Shown in pieces: positions 18,993-28,034 of a DNA stretch of 43,246 nucleotides (its first letter is position 1; the number at the start of each line of letters is the position of its first letter). The stretch is from Rhodopirellula sp. (lineage in GTDB: Bacteria > Planctomycetota > Planctomycetia > Planctomycetales > Planctomycetaceae), in NCBI GenBank assembly GCA_013203845.1, contig JABMPE010000139.1:1-43246 (forward strand). Direction: 5' to 3'. Position numbers and translations under genes: made by a program. The notes under the pieces are model-generated. The model saw only the letters and a program-made list of their open reading frames with translations, did not search any database and had not been told where the DNA came from.

Positions 18993-19481
18993 TTACTGCA
19001 CGAAGGCGACGTAGTAAAACCACAATCCCGTCACCGATGTCAGCGTCAGATCAACGACTGACGCCCAGCCGAGCTTTTTATGCAGCGGGCTGTGATCACT
19101 CGGAACCGGCGGCTTTGGCATTCGTCGCAGGGCCAGAACGATGGTGACGACCCAGAGAATCGGGCTGGTCACGGCAAAGACAAGATGGATCCACAACACC
19201 TGCCTGACCGACTGCAATTGCTCGACCGTGAGCTGGACTTCTCGCTTGGCGACCACGTTCTGCCAGCCGCCCTGAATCATCTGCATATCGACTTCGAACG
19301 CGCCAACGGCGATCAGCAGCACGACTGCCAGCCCGAGCTGAAGATTCCGGTGGGCGACGTAATTTCTTTTGAACTTGACCAGGTAAATGCTGAACACCAG
19401 CGCCGGCACCACGGCAGCCAGCGCGCAGACCACAAAGTCCAGCATGAAGGATGTTTGAAAACCCAAAAAACCGTCAGCCAT
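18993..19481 (-). CDS. DUF420-like small integral membrane protein
   Basis: Four hydrophobic segments with conserved-looking HRNLQLGLAVVLLIAVGAFEVDMQM and HKKLGWASVVDLTLTSVTGLWFYY. Confidence 0.75.
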   Translation of the reverse strand: MADGFLGFQTSFMLDFVVCALAAVVPALVFSIYLVKFKRNYVAHRNLQLGLAVVLLIAVGAFEVDMQMIQGGWQNVVAKREVQLTVEQLQSVRQVLWIHLVFAVTSPILWVVTIVLALRRMPKPPVPSDHSPLHKKLGWASVVDLTLTSVTGLWFYYVAFVQ

Positions 19482-19632
19482 CAGAAGTCGCTCCGGAATA
19501 AAAAGCAGAGCGTGCCGCGAGAAATTGCGAGCACTCGCGGGTTGTAGAACGGAGCGGGTACCATTGCCAGACGGAAGTCGGTCATCGTGACGGCGCTTCG
19601 CCCAGTTAACAAATTCTGATCATTGAATATCT

Positions 19633-21591
19633 GTGGACAACTCTTCGAATCCAAGCCTCGCCTTACGCGAAAGGCATCTTGTCACTCCCGCAGAGTGGCT
19701 GGTCGTTGCTCTGGGAGCGGCGTTGCTGTTTGCGGCGACGTTGAATGCCCGGCAGTTGCAGAGTGCGAATGATCGGTCGCGGTGGTGTACGGTCTGGTCG
19801 CTGGTCGAACGCGGTACATACCAGATTGACGAGATCGACAAAAAGTCCGGCTGGACGACGATTGATAAGGTGCTGCACGAAGGGCATCTGTACTCGTCGA
19901 AACCGCCGCTGCAGTCAACGGCGGTGGCGGGCGTTTACTGGATCGTGAAGAACGTTCTCGGTCTCGATCTTCTGAAGCAGACGGCGGACACAACGCGGCT
20001 GATCCTACTGATCGTCAACTGGCTGCCGATGGTGCTGTCGTTTGTTGTACTGGCTCGGCTACTAGCGAGATCATCGCAGAACCAGACAGCACGACTGATC
20101 GCGCTGGCGACGTTCTGTTGCGGATCACTGGTGACCGGGTACGCAACGACGCTGAATAATCACTCGGTGGCAGCGATGTGTCTGGTCTTCATGCTGGCAC
20201 CGCTGCTGCGAATTCTGAGCGACGGCAGCCGACGCGGATTTGACTTTGCTCAAGTCGGATTCTGGGCAGCGCTGGTCTGCTGTCACGAGTTGCCCGCGGC
20301 GCTGCTGGGAATTGCCGTGTTGGTTCTGCTTTTCAGAAAGTCCGCATCGCAGACGGCGAAGTGGTTTGTTCCCGCTGCGTTGATTCCGCTGGTCGCGTAT
20401 TTCGTGACCAACTATCTGGCGACCGGCGGCTGGAAACCGTTTTATCTTTACTATGGAACGGAAAAGTACCTCTACGAAATTGACGGCGTGAAAAGTTACT
20501 GGCACACGCCGCACGGCATGGATCAAAACCTGGATTCGCCACTGACGTACTTTTTTCATTGCGTCATCGGGCACCACGGAATCTTCAGCCTGTCGCCGAT
20601 CTTTCTGCTGGCCCTCGTGCCGGTGTTTCGGAGGAAATGGCTGACGGAATCTCGACTCCGTCCGGTCATCATTCTCGGCGGAGCGTTGAGCGTCGTGGTG
20701 CTCGGCTTCTACCTCACGCGAACCGGTAACTACAACTACGGCGGCAACACGTTCGGCTTGAGGTGGATGATCTGGTTGACGCCGTTCTGGGTGCTGGCCA
20801 TGGTGCCGACTCTGGAACGCTTTGCGGTTCGTCGAACCGGCCTGGCAATTTCATTAGTGCTGCTCGCCGTGTCGGTGTACTCGGCAGAATCAGCTACAAG
20901 GAATCCCTGGAGCTCTTCCTGGCTCTTCCAGCAGATGGAACAGGCTGGCTGGATCGATTACTCGGACCCGCCGCCGCAGTTTCCGTTCGACCGAAGCCTG
21001 CATACCTGGTTCGCGACATTACCAGACGAGCGCGCCGATACTGCGTGGATAGAGTTCACTGCCGCTGGCAGCAGCGTCAGTGTGGGCGGCACGCGCTCTG
21101 ACGCGATCGGGCTTTACAGTCTGGGGCGAAAACTCATCGACGACCGCCTTGTGCAAACGATCAAAGTCGTCTGGAACGAAGGCCGCGCCGACGAAAAGTC
21201 GGCCACGTTTGATCTGGATGTTCTGGCGTTTGAAAGCGGGCGAGCGGTTGCTGCTCAGGTTCCCGTTTCCAACGTCAAGGAGTCTGACTTTTCACGATTC
21301 GAATTGTTGACACTGTTGCGAGGTATTCCCGCAGACAGAGAATTCCGACCAGCCACAGTTCGTCACGTGAAAACGACCGTGAGAAACAACGCCTTCCGTT
21401 GCCAGCGAGCTGCCACGCAGGACTACCTCACCAGCAAGGCGACCGGACAGCGATTTCGGTATCGATGCGAATCCTGGCTGACGGACGAACTTCCGTTTGG
21501 CTGTGCGCAATTTGTCGTCTCGGAGTACGATGCGGTGACCGGCGAGATGTTTAAGTATCGCCGCTTCACGGTGATGGCCTTCGGTAGCTGA
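19633..21591 (+). CDS. Multi-pass membrane protein (glycosyltransferase-like polytopic N-terminal part)
   Basis: 652 aa, many predicted transmembrane stretches (WLVVALGAALLFAATLNARQL, NWLPMVLSFVVLARLLA, LAISLVLLAVSVYSAE). Confidence 0.8.
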   Translation: MDNSSNPSLALRERHLVTPAEWLVVALGAALLFAATLNARQLQSANDRSRWCTVWSLVERGTYQIDEIDKKSGWTTIDKVLHEGHLYSSKPPLQSTAVAGVYWIVKNVLGLDLLKQTADTTRLILLIVNWLPMVLSFVVLARLLARSSQNQTARLIALATFCCGSLVTGYATTLNNHSVAAMCLVFMLAPLLRILSDGSRRGFDFAQVGFWAALVCCHELPAALLGIAVLVLLFRKSASQTAKWFVPAALIPLVAYFVTNYLATGGWKPFYLYYGTEKYLYEIDGVKSYWHTPHGMDQNLDSPLTYFFHCVIGHHGIFSLSPIFLLALVPVFRRKWLTESRLRPVIILGGALSVVVLGFYLTRTGNYNYGGNTFGLRWMIWLTPFWVLAMVPTLERFAVRRTGLAISLVLLAVSVYSAESATRNPWSSSWLFQQMEQAGWIDYSDPPPQFPFDRSLHTWFATLPDERADTAWIEFTAAGSSVSVGGTRSDAIGLYSLGRKLIDDRLVQTIKVVWNEGRADEKSATFDLDVLAFESGRAVAAQVPVSNVKESDFSRFELLTLLRGIPADREFRPATVRHVKTTVRNNAFRCQRAATQDYLTSKATGQRFRYRCESWLTDELPFGCAQFVVSEYDAVTGEMFKYRRFTVMAFGS

Positions 21592-21692
21592 TCAGCGAGC
21601 ACGCCGCTACGCTGGCTGTTTCCTCCATCTCAAATCTCACAGGCAGATGGCCCAACTTTCATACCTGAATCACCAGGCTTTGGAGATACCTC

Positions 21693-22547
21693 ATGAGCAA
21701 CTTTGCCACTTCCGTTTCACGTCGACAGTTTCTGGCAGCGTCAGCAGCGGGTGCTGCCACGCTGACCGGCCTCTCATCCGTTTCCGCCGCGGACTCCTAT
21801 GGCGGATTCAAGATGGGGTTGCAGAGTTATTCATTGCGAGGATTCGACGCCGTTACCGCGCTGCAACACACAAAGACGCTTGGTCTGAAATACTGGGAGG
21901 CTTACCCCAAACACGTTCCCATGGGCACGCTGCCGGAACACGTCGCCACGCAACGAAAGATGCTCGCCGACGCTGGCATTCAACTGATCGCTTACGGAGT
22001 GCTCGGTTTTGACGGCAACGAGACCAAAGCCCGCGAGGCCTTCGACTTCGCGAAAGCGATGGGCATCGTCTCGCTCAGCGCCAACCCGAAGAAAGACAAT
22101 AAGACGTTCGATCTGCTCGACAAACTTTGCGAGGAATATCAGGTCGCTATCGCCATCCACAATCACGGACCGAACGCCCTGTACGACAAGATCAGCGACA
22201 CGATCGACATCGTCAAAGACCGTCATCCGCTGATCGGTGGCTGCGTCGACACCGGCCACTATCTGCGCAGTGATGAAGAGCCGGTCGAAGCCATCGAGCG
22301 TCTTGGCAAGCGGACGTTCGGCGTCCATCTCAAAGATGTGAAAACTGTTACAGAAGACGGTAAGAGCAAAAAGCACTTCAAGATTCTGGGCGAAGGCGAT
22401 CTGAACGTGCTCGGCTGTCTGAAAGCTCTGAAGAAACTGAACTACCAGTACAGCCTGTCGCTGGAGTACGAAGAAAACCCCAGCAACCCGCTGTCGGATA
22501 TCGAAGTCTGTCTGAAATCGGTTCGCGACGCCGCAGCGAAGCTGTAG
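21693..22547 (+). CDS. Sugar phosphate isomerase/epimerase-like TIM-barrel protein with Tat-like signal
   Basis: N-terminal SRRQFLAASAAGAATLTG. GLQSYSLRGFDAVTALQHTKTLGLKYWEAY, IHNHGPNALYDKISDTIDIV and GCVDTGHYLRSDEEPVEAIERLGKRTFGVHLKDVK. Confidence 0.93.
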   Translation: MSNFATSVSRRQFLAASAAGAATLTGLSSVSAADSYGGFKMGLQSYSLRGFDAVTALQHTKTLGLKYWEAYPKHVPMGTLPEHVATQRKMLADAGIQLIAYGVLGFDGNETKAREAFDFAKAMGIVSLSANPKKDNKTFDLLDKLCEEYQVAIAIHNHGPNALYDKISDTIDIVKDRHPLIGGCVDTGHYLRSDEEPVEAIERLGKRTFGVHLKDVKTVTEDGKSKKHFKILGEGDLNVLGCLKALKKLNYQYSLSLEYEENPSNPLSDIEVCLKSVRDAAAKL

Positions 22548-22581
22548 CGAACGTTAATGATGAGCGAACACCCTGTGTGAG

Positions 22582-22609
22582 CCGGGCTCCGAGAGCCCGG
22601 TTCTTTTTC
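22582..22609 (+). terminator. Rho-independent-type terminator
   Basis: CCGGGCTC-CGA-GAGCCCGG perfect 8-bp stem followed by TTCTTTTTC, 35 bp after the isomerase-like gene stop. Confidence 0.85.
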
Positions 22610-22642
22610 GTATCTGTCTCACGCTTTGCTCGGTGATCTACC

Positions 22643-23419
22643 ATGCTGAAAATTAAAGAGAAACTCGCCAACAACGAAGTCGTGCGCATGATCGGCGTCG
22701 GTCGATTGATGCATCACAATTTCCTGCAGATTCTCGGCGTGCAGGGTGGCTTTGACGGAGTCTGGTTCGATCATGAACACTGCGGTTTCACGATTGAACA
22801 GCTTGAGATTTCATCGCTGACCACCAGCGCCGCCGGTCTCGAAAACTTTGTGCGAGTCGCGCCGACCGATTACGCTCTGGTCACTCGCTGCATGGAAGCT
22901 GGCGGCGGCGGAGTGATGGCCGCTCAGATTTTCTCAGCCGAACAGGCCGAACAGTTTGTGAAGTGGTCGAAGTTTGCTCCGCGCGGAAATCGTGGTTTGA
23001 ACGTTGGCGGTCGCGACGGAAGATTCGCCACAACGCCAGCTGCTGAATTCTGCGAACGATCGAACCGTGATTCATTTGTCGCGATCCAGATTGAAACCCG
23101 GCAATCGGTCGACGAAGTAGACGCCATCGCCGCCATCGACGGTGTCGACCTGTTGTTTGTCGGCCCGGCTGATCTCAGCCAGAGTCTTGGTGTGACCGGC
23201 GAGTTTTTCCACCCGGACTGCATCGCCGCCGTGGATCGGGTTTCGGCCGCGTGCAAAAAGCACGGCAAGTCCTGGGGGGCCGTCACCATCAGCCCGGAAC
23301 ACACCGAGATGTATTACGACAAGGGATGCCGACTGATCTCGCCCACCAGCGACGCCAAGATCGTCAACGCCGGCCTCGCCACGCTGAAAAAACAGTACGA
23401 GCAGTTGTTTTCGATGTAG
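22643..23419 (+). CDS. HpcH/HpaI aldolase/citrate lyase family protein
   Basis: GFDGVWFDHEHCGFTIEQLE, GGGGVMAAQIFSAEQAEQFVKWSKFAPRGNRGLN and VAIQIETRQSVDEVDAIAAIDGVDLLFVGPADLSQSLG. Confidence 0.95.
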   Translation: MLKIKEKLANNEVVRMIGVGRLMHHNFLQILGVQGGFDGVWFDHEHCGFTIEQLEISSLTTSAAGLENFVRVAPTDYALVTRCMEAGGGGVMAAQIFSAEQAEQFVKWSKFAPRGNRGLNVGGRDGRFATTPAAEFCERSNRDSFVAIQIETRQSVDEVDAIAAIDGVDLLFVGPADLSQSLGVTGEFFHPDCIAAVDRVSAACKKHGKSWGAVTISPEHTEMYYDKGCRLISPTSDAKIVNAGLATLKKQYEQLFSM

Positions 23420-23694
23420 AAGCATCGGTCGGTGAGTCCGGGTGTTCTGTTGATTGTCGAACTCGCATCGCGATGCACCGGAAGTTCTCTGCGATTGCTA
23501 TACCCGGATGATTCGCGCAGGCCGGACCGAGGTCGCGACACTCGTTGCCGGAACATCGCAATCGCACGGCGATGCAGACTCTGTTTTCTCACACTTGGAA
23601 ACTGACTTCGTGACCAAAGTTCCGGCAGCGTTTGCTCGTTCCAGCCTACCTTGGATGAATAATCCGGGCTGACGACTCGGGTCCGTTTCATCGG

Positions 23695-24564
23695 TCAGAG
23701 AAGTCTGGCCAGAACATCCGGCAGTGGTGATTCAAACTGGAGAATCTTTCCGGTCAACGGATGCTCGAACTGCAGGTAACTCGCGTGCAATCCCAGGCGG
23801 CGGGCCGGATTTGTACGAGCGTCGTACTTGTCATCTCCGATGATTGGGCAGCCAAGATCAGAGAGGTGCACTCGAATCTGGTTGCGCCGACCGGTTTCCA
23901 GCGTGAGTTCCACTAACGCCAGGTTCGAGTTTTTTCTGATCAGGCGATAATGAGTCACTGCCTGTCGCGTCTGTTCGCTGCGAGGCACGCTGTAAACTTT
24001 GAAAGGGTTGCTCTCATCCAGGTGTGACTTCACCACGCCTGCTGATTCAGGAAGGGATCCTTCCACGATTGCCAGATAACGCTTTTCGGCTCGGCTCCAG
24101 TTCGATTGCAGCGTCGTCTTAGCGGTTTCGGTTTTCGCAAAAACCATCAGACCAGATGTCTCTCGGTCCAGGCGGTGGACGATCCACACACGCTCGGTAC
24201 GCTGAGCCTGACCGCGGCGCAGGTAATTCGTCAGCGACGCATGAGCTGTCTTTTCCCGCTCGGATTCAGTCGCAATGCTCAGCAGGTTTTCGGGCTTCTC
24301 GATAACAATCAGTGACGCGTCCTGAAACAGGATCTTCATTCCCGAAGGCAACTGACTCTGAGCACGCGTGTCACCCTGGTCGCGAATCGAAACCAGATCT
24401 CCTGTCACCAGAGGATGATTGAATCTAGTAAGCGATTGCCCGTTGACTTCAATCATTCCGTACTTGAGCCAGCGCTGGACTTTCGCCCTCGCCGTGTCTG
24501 GATGACTGGCAAGCAGAAAGGCCAGTAGTTCCGCCGGATGTTCGACAAGGATGGATACAGGCAT
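23695..24564 (-). CDS. RluA family pseudouridine synthase
   Basis: S4-like N-terminus (KVQRWLKYGMIEVNGQ), ILFQDASLIVIEKPENLLSIA, and catalytic motif WIVHRLDRETSGLMVFAKTE. Confidence 0.95.
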   Translation of the reverse strand: MPVSILVEHPAELLAFLLASHPDTARAKVQRWLKYGMIEVNGQSLTRFNHPLVTGDLVSIRDQGDTRAQSQLPSGMKILFQDASLIVIEKPENLLSIATESEREKTAHASLTNYLRRGQAQRTERVWIVHRLDRETSGLMVFAKTETAKTTLQSNWSRAEKRYLAIVEGSLPESAGVVKSHLDESNPFKVYSVPRSEQTRQAVTHYRLIRKNSNLALVELTLETGRRNQIRVHLSDLGCPIIGDDKYDARTNPARRLGLHASYLQFEHPLTGKILQFESPLPDVLARLL

Positions 24565-24671
24565 AACGCGATTTTGCCGAGAAACGTGTTCTGGAAACGA
24601 TCAATTTCGACCGTTGGAAGGTAGCAATTCGCTGAAGAAATCTGTCGCTGGATTTGATTCGGTTGCGTTGC

Positions 24672-25529
24672 TCACTGAACTGGTCGCTGAATCAGGCTGC
24701 GAAAGTTCTGGCCCAGGATCAGACGCTTATCCGCTTCTGAAATGTCGGCGGTGATGACTTTGCTCAACTCGGTGCCGAGAGAGCGTGACGGGAGATGACT
24801 GCCGAAGACAATTCGCTCGGCACCAAGTTCCCGCACCGCCATTTCGATGAAACCAGCACTTGCATCGAAACCGGAAGTCTCGACCAGAATGTTGGGCGAA
24901 CCCTGAACTGCGCGGATTCCTCGCTGCCACTCGCCGCCCGCGTGAGCGCACACAAACTTCTGTTCGGGAAACCTGGCAGCCAGCTCCGCCAGTTCAGATG
25001 GTGTTGATGCTCCGGGACTCTGCTTGCCACCAGTGACGAACCAGGTGTGCTGCATGATCACGCCGCGAAGCTCGGTGATTCGTTCAATCAGCGGATGAAA
25101 ATTGGGATGCGTGCAGGTCAGCGATCCCACACCGCCGCCGCGGAAGTAAACGCCAAGCATCGGCCCGTCGCGCAGCCAGCGGTTTAACGCGTCCATCGAT
25201 GCCGGGACGTCGTTGGCGTTGAGCTGAATCATGCCGAGCAGGAGATGCGGCCACCGTTCCATCGCTTTGAGTGTGATGTTGGGGCGTGATCGGACCAGCT
25301 TTTCGAAGTCAGCGTCGCTTGTCGTTCCAAGGCCAACGTGAGGGAAGTAACAGAGCTTCTCAAACTCGCCTTTTTTCACTGCTGGCATTGCACGTTCAAT
25401 GTCAGCAATAAGCCCAATGCTGCCGTCCGAGCCAGGATGGGAATAGGCCGGCGTGAAATAGGAATCCCAGATGTGGTATCGCTTGAGTTGCTCGGGCGAC
25501 GGCAGTCCTGGTCGTAATGAAGAATTCAT
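24672..25529 (-). CDS. Amidohydrolase family (metal-dependent TIM-barrel) protein
   Basis: YHIWDSYFTPAYS, GVIMQHTWFVTGG, KFVCAHAGGEWQRGIRAVQGSPNILVETSG and ERIVFGSHLP are typical of amidohydrolase-2 family proteins. Confidence 0.85.
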   Translation of the reverse strand: MNSSLRPGLPSPEQLKRYHIWDSYFTPAYSHPGSDGSIGLIADIERAMPAVKKGEFEKLCYFPHVGLGTTSDADFEKLVRSRPNITLKAMERWPHLLLGMIQLNANDVPASMDALNRWLRDGPMLGVYFRGGGVGSLTCTHPNFHPLIERITELRGVIMQHTWFVTGGKQSPGASTPSELAELAARFPEQKFVCAHAGGEWQRGIRAVQGSPNILVETSGFDASAGFIEMAVRELGAERIVFGSHLPSRSLGTELSKVITADISEADKRLILGQNFRSLIQRPVQ

Positions 25530-26404
25530 AGGCCGTTCTTCCAGAATGCGGTGTCCGCGTTGTTGGCGTAAACGGCGCGAAGAGCCGAATCATCCAGTTG
25601 CCCGGATTCATGCACGCGAATCAACGCCGCTTCCGGGATGAGAAACGGCGCGTGCGACCCAAACAGAACTCGGCCAGCCGGAAGCGATTTGACAAGTTTC
25701 GGAATTCCATCCGTCCCATTGACACGAGCTGTATCGAAAAACACATTCGTCGCCTTGGCCAACTGATCAAAAACCAGTCCGCGCGGTCGGTAATTGAGGA
25801 TCTGCACTCGGACTCCTGGAACGTGCCGGACCACCTCGGCCAGTGGAGCCAGATCGACGTCCGGCATCTGAAGTTTCGGATGCTGGGTTCGAGTGTCTTC
25901 GATCGACGCCGCGATCTGCACGAACAGTCCGACAGCCTTGGCAAGCTTCAGCAGTTGAAGAAAACGAGGATCGTCCAGCGTGTAGCCGTGATAGTTCGGG
26001 TGTAGACGGATCCCCGGCATGTTGTGTTGCTCGCGGCACCGGGACAGATCCTCTTCCCAACCTGGCAGTTCTGGATTTATCGAGCCGATAGGAATCAGTT
26101 CGGCATACTTCAGGCACGCATCAGTCAGTCGCTGATTTGCACTGGCGACATCGCGGTGCAGCACTCCTTCAAAAGTGCCCGCCCATGCCTGCTTGATTCC
26201 CAGTGACCGATATTTCTTAACCAGCAGATCGACATTGTCGAGTGGCAAGCGTCGGAACGGCCACTGAAACAGACTGACGTTCGTATCGACAATTCGAAGA
26301 GACGGTGATCCATCCGCTTCCACCGCCGACGTTGCGGAACCATGAAGTGCGGTGGCGGCTCCCGCAGATACCGCGAAACTCAAAACTTCGCGACGGTTCA
26401 TCAT
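25526..26404 (-). CDS. Amidohydrolase family protein with Tat-like/secretion signal
   Basis: MMNRREVLSFAVSAGAATALHGSATSA. VDTNVSLFQWPFRRL, GIRLHPNYHGYTLDDPRF and RVLFGSHAPFLIPEAAL. Start of 25529 gene overlaps its stop. Confidence 0.88.
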   Translation of the reverse strand: MMNRREVLSFAVSAGAATALHGSATSAVEADGSPSLRIVDTNVSLFQWPFRRLPLDNVDLLVKKYRSLGIKQAWAGTFEGVLHRDVASANQRLTDACLKYAELIPIGSINPELPGWEEDLSRCREQHNMPGIRLHPNYHGYTLDDPRFLQLLKLAKAVGLFVQIAASIEDTRTQHPKLQMPDVDLAPLAEVVRHVPGVRVQILNYRPRGLVFDQLAKATNVFFDTARVNGTDGIPKLVKSLPAGRVLFGSHAPFLIPEAALIRVHESGQLDDSALRAVYANNADTAFWKNGL

Positions 26405-26444
26405 GAGTGCTGACTCTTTTCGATGTCCAGGGTCATTCGGTGCG

Positions 26445-27914
26445 TCAACTCAGGATGTCGTGAACGACTCGCGGCGGTTCGAAGCCGGTCAATCGTTCTT
26501 CCAGGCCGCTGCGTTCGAAGAACAATTTCTGATGATGCAGGCCGAGCAGGTGCAGGATGGTGGCGTGAAAATCGTGAACACTGACTGGATTCTCGACCAC
26601 GCTGTGACCGAAGTCGTCGGTCGTTCCGTAACTCGTTCCGCCTTTGATTCCGCCGCCAGCCATCCATGACGTGAAGGCCTGCATGTTGTGGTCGCGACCG
26701 GAAAAACCGTTGGCCGACTTCTGTGTCGTTGGAGTCCGGCCAAACTCGCCGCCCCAGATAACCAGTGTTGAATCCAGCAGCCCCCGCTGTTTGAGGTCTT
26801 TCAGAAGTCCGGCAACAGGCTTGTCGGTACGCAGGCACGCTCCTCGATGGTTGGCCGCCAGATCGGCATGGCTGTCCCAGGGTTGTTCTTCCAGGAAGAT
26901 CTGTACGAACCGCACGCCTCGTTCGACGAGTCGTCGAGCCAGCAGACAACGCTTTCCGAACGAGTCCGTCCATTCTTCGCCGACACCGTACATCGACTGA
27001 GTGTGCTTTTTCTCACGCGACAGGTCGAGTGCTTCACCGGCTGATAACTGCATCCTCGCGGCCAGCCCGTAGGACTCGATGCGCGCATCAAGTTCCGGAT
27101 AATACGGTCGATCCTTGCGGTGGATTTCGTCGAGTCGGTTCAACAGTCCGCGAGCGGATTCGGTCACCGCTGTCGGCTGCTCGTACTGCGGCTTGAGATT
27201 GAGAATAGGTGACCCTGTCGGTCGAAACCGTGTTCCCTGATAGACCGGCGGCAGAAAACCCGACGTCCAGTTGCGAGTCCCGTTCTTCGGCGGGCCCAGC
27301 GGATCGTTCAGCACGACGTAGGCCGGCAAATCCTGGTTCTCAGAACCGAGCCCATAAACAGTCCAGGCACCCAGCGTCGGATACCCCATAAACAACCGAC
27401 CGCTGTGGATTTTGTAGAGAGCGTTGTCATGATTCGGATGGTCGGTCCACATCGAATTGACGAGGCAGATGTCGTCTGCCATCTGCGACGTGTGCGGCAG
27501 GATGTCCGCCATCCACATTCCCGATTCGCCGTGCCGGGCGAACTCGTACTGGCCACCCATCATCACGCCGATGTCAGCCGTGTTTGAATTTCCAATCTCT
27601 TCAACATTGCCGGGAAATGGTTTGCCGTCGAGCCGCCGCAGTTCCGGCTTTGGATCGAACAGGTCCATCTGACTTGGTCCGCCATTCATGAAGAGCTGAA
27701 TAACGGATGTCGCCTTCGCAGGGTGATGCGATTTCTTCGGTTTGAGATTGTATGGCAGAGCAACCTCGGGCTCATCGTGACTCGCTGCGAGTGCGGATGT
27801 GCCTCCGAAGAAGTCAGCGCACAGCAGATGAGTCAGCGCGGCGCCCAGCAGCCCGTCGCTGGTTCGAGCGAAGAAGTCACGGCGTGTGTTTTGATGCGGT
27901 ATTTGTTCCGGCAT
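26445..27914 (-). CDS. DUF1501 domain-containing exported protein
   Basis: NTRRDFFARTSDGLLGAALTHLL Tat-like signal. IQLFMNGGPSQMDLFDPKPEL, GTRNWTSGFLPPVYQGTRF, VIWGGEFGRTPTTQ and GRDHNMQAFTSWMAGGGIKGGTSYGTTDDFG. ATG at 27914 preferred over 27947. Confidence 0.95.
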   Translation of the reverse strand: MPEQIPHQNTRRDFFARTSDGLLGAALTHLLCADFFGGTSALAASHDEPEVALPYNLKPKKSHHPAKATSVIQLFMNGGPSQMDLFDPKPELRRLDGKPFPGNVEEIGNSNTADIGVMMGGQYEFARHGESGMWMADILPHTSQMADDICLVNSMWTDHPNHDNALYKIHSGRLFMGYPTLGAWTVYGLGSENQDLPAYVVLNDPLGPPKNGTRNWTSGFLPPVYQGTRFRPTGSPILNLKPQYEQPTAVTESARGLLNRLDEIHRKDRPYYPELDARIESYGLAARMQLSAGEALDLSREKKHTQSMYGVGEEWTDSFGKRCLLARRLVERGVRFVQIFLEEQPWDSHADLAANHRGACLRTDKPVAGLLKDLKQRGLLDSTLVIWGGEFGRTPTTQKSANGFSGRDHNMQAFTSWMAGGGIKGGTSYGTTDDFGHSVVENPVSVHDFHATILHLLGLHHQKLFFERSGLEERLTGFEPPRVVHDILS

Positions 27915-28034
27915 TACGGTGGTGCTTGTATTTGGAAAAGTGATCACAGAGGACTCGCGGAGAAAATGAGAGGCTTCTGCTTTCTCACCTCTGTGCCCTC
28001 TGCATTCAAAAGTCAGTACGCCCTTGTCGATGGA

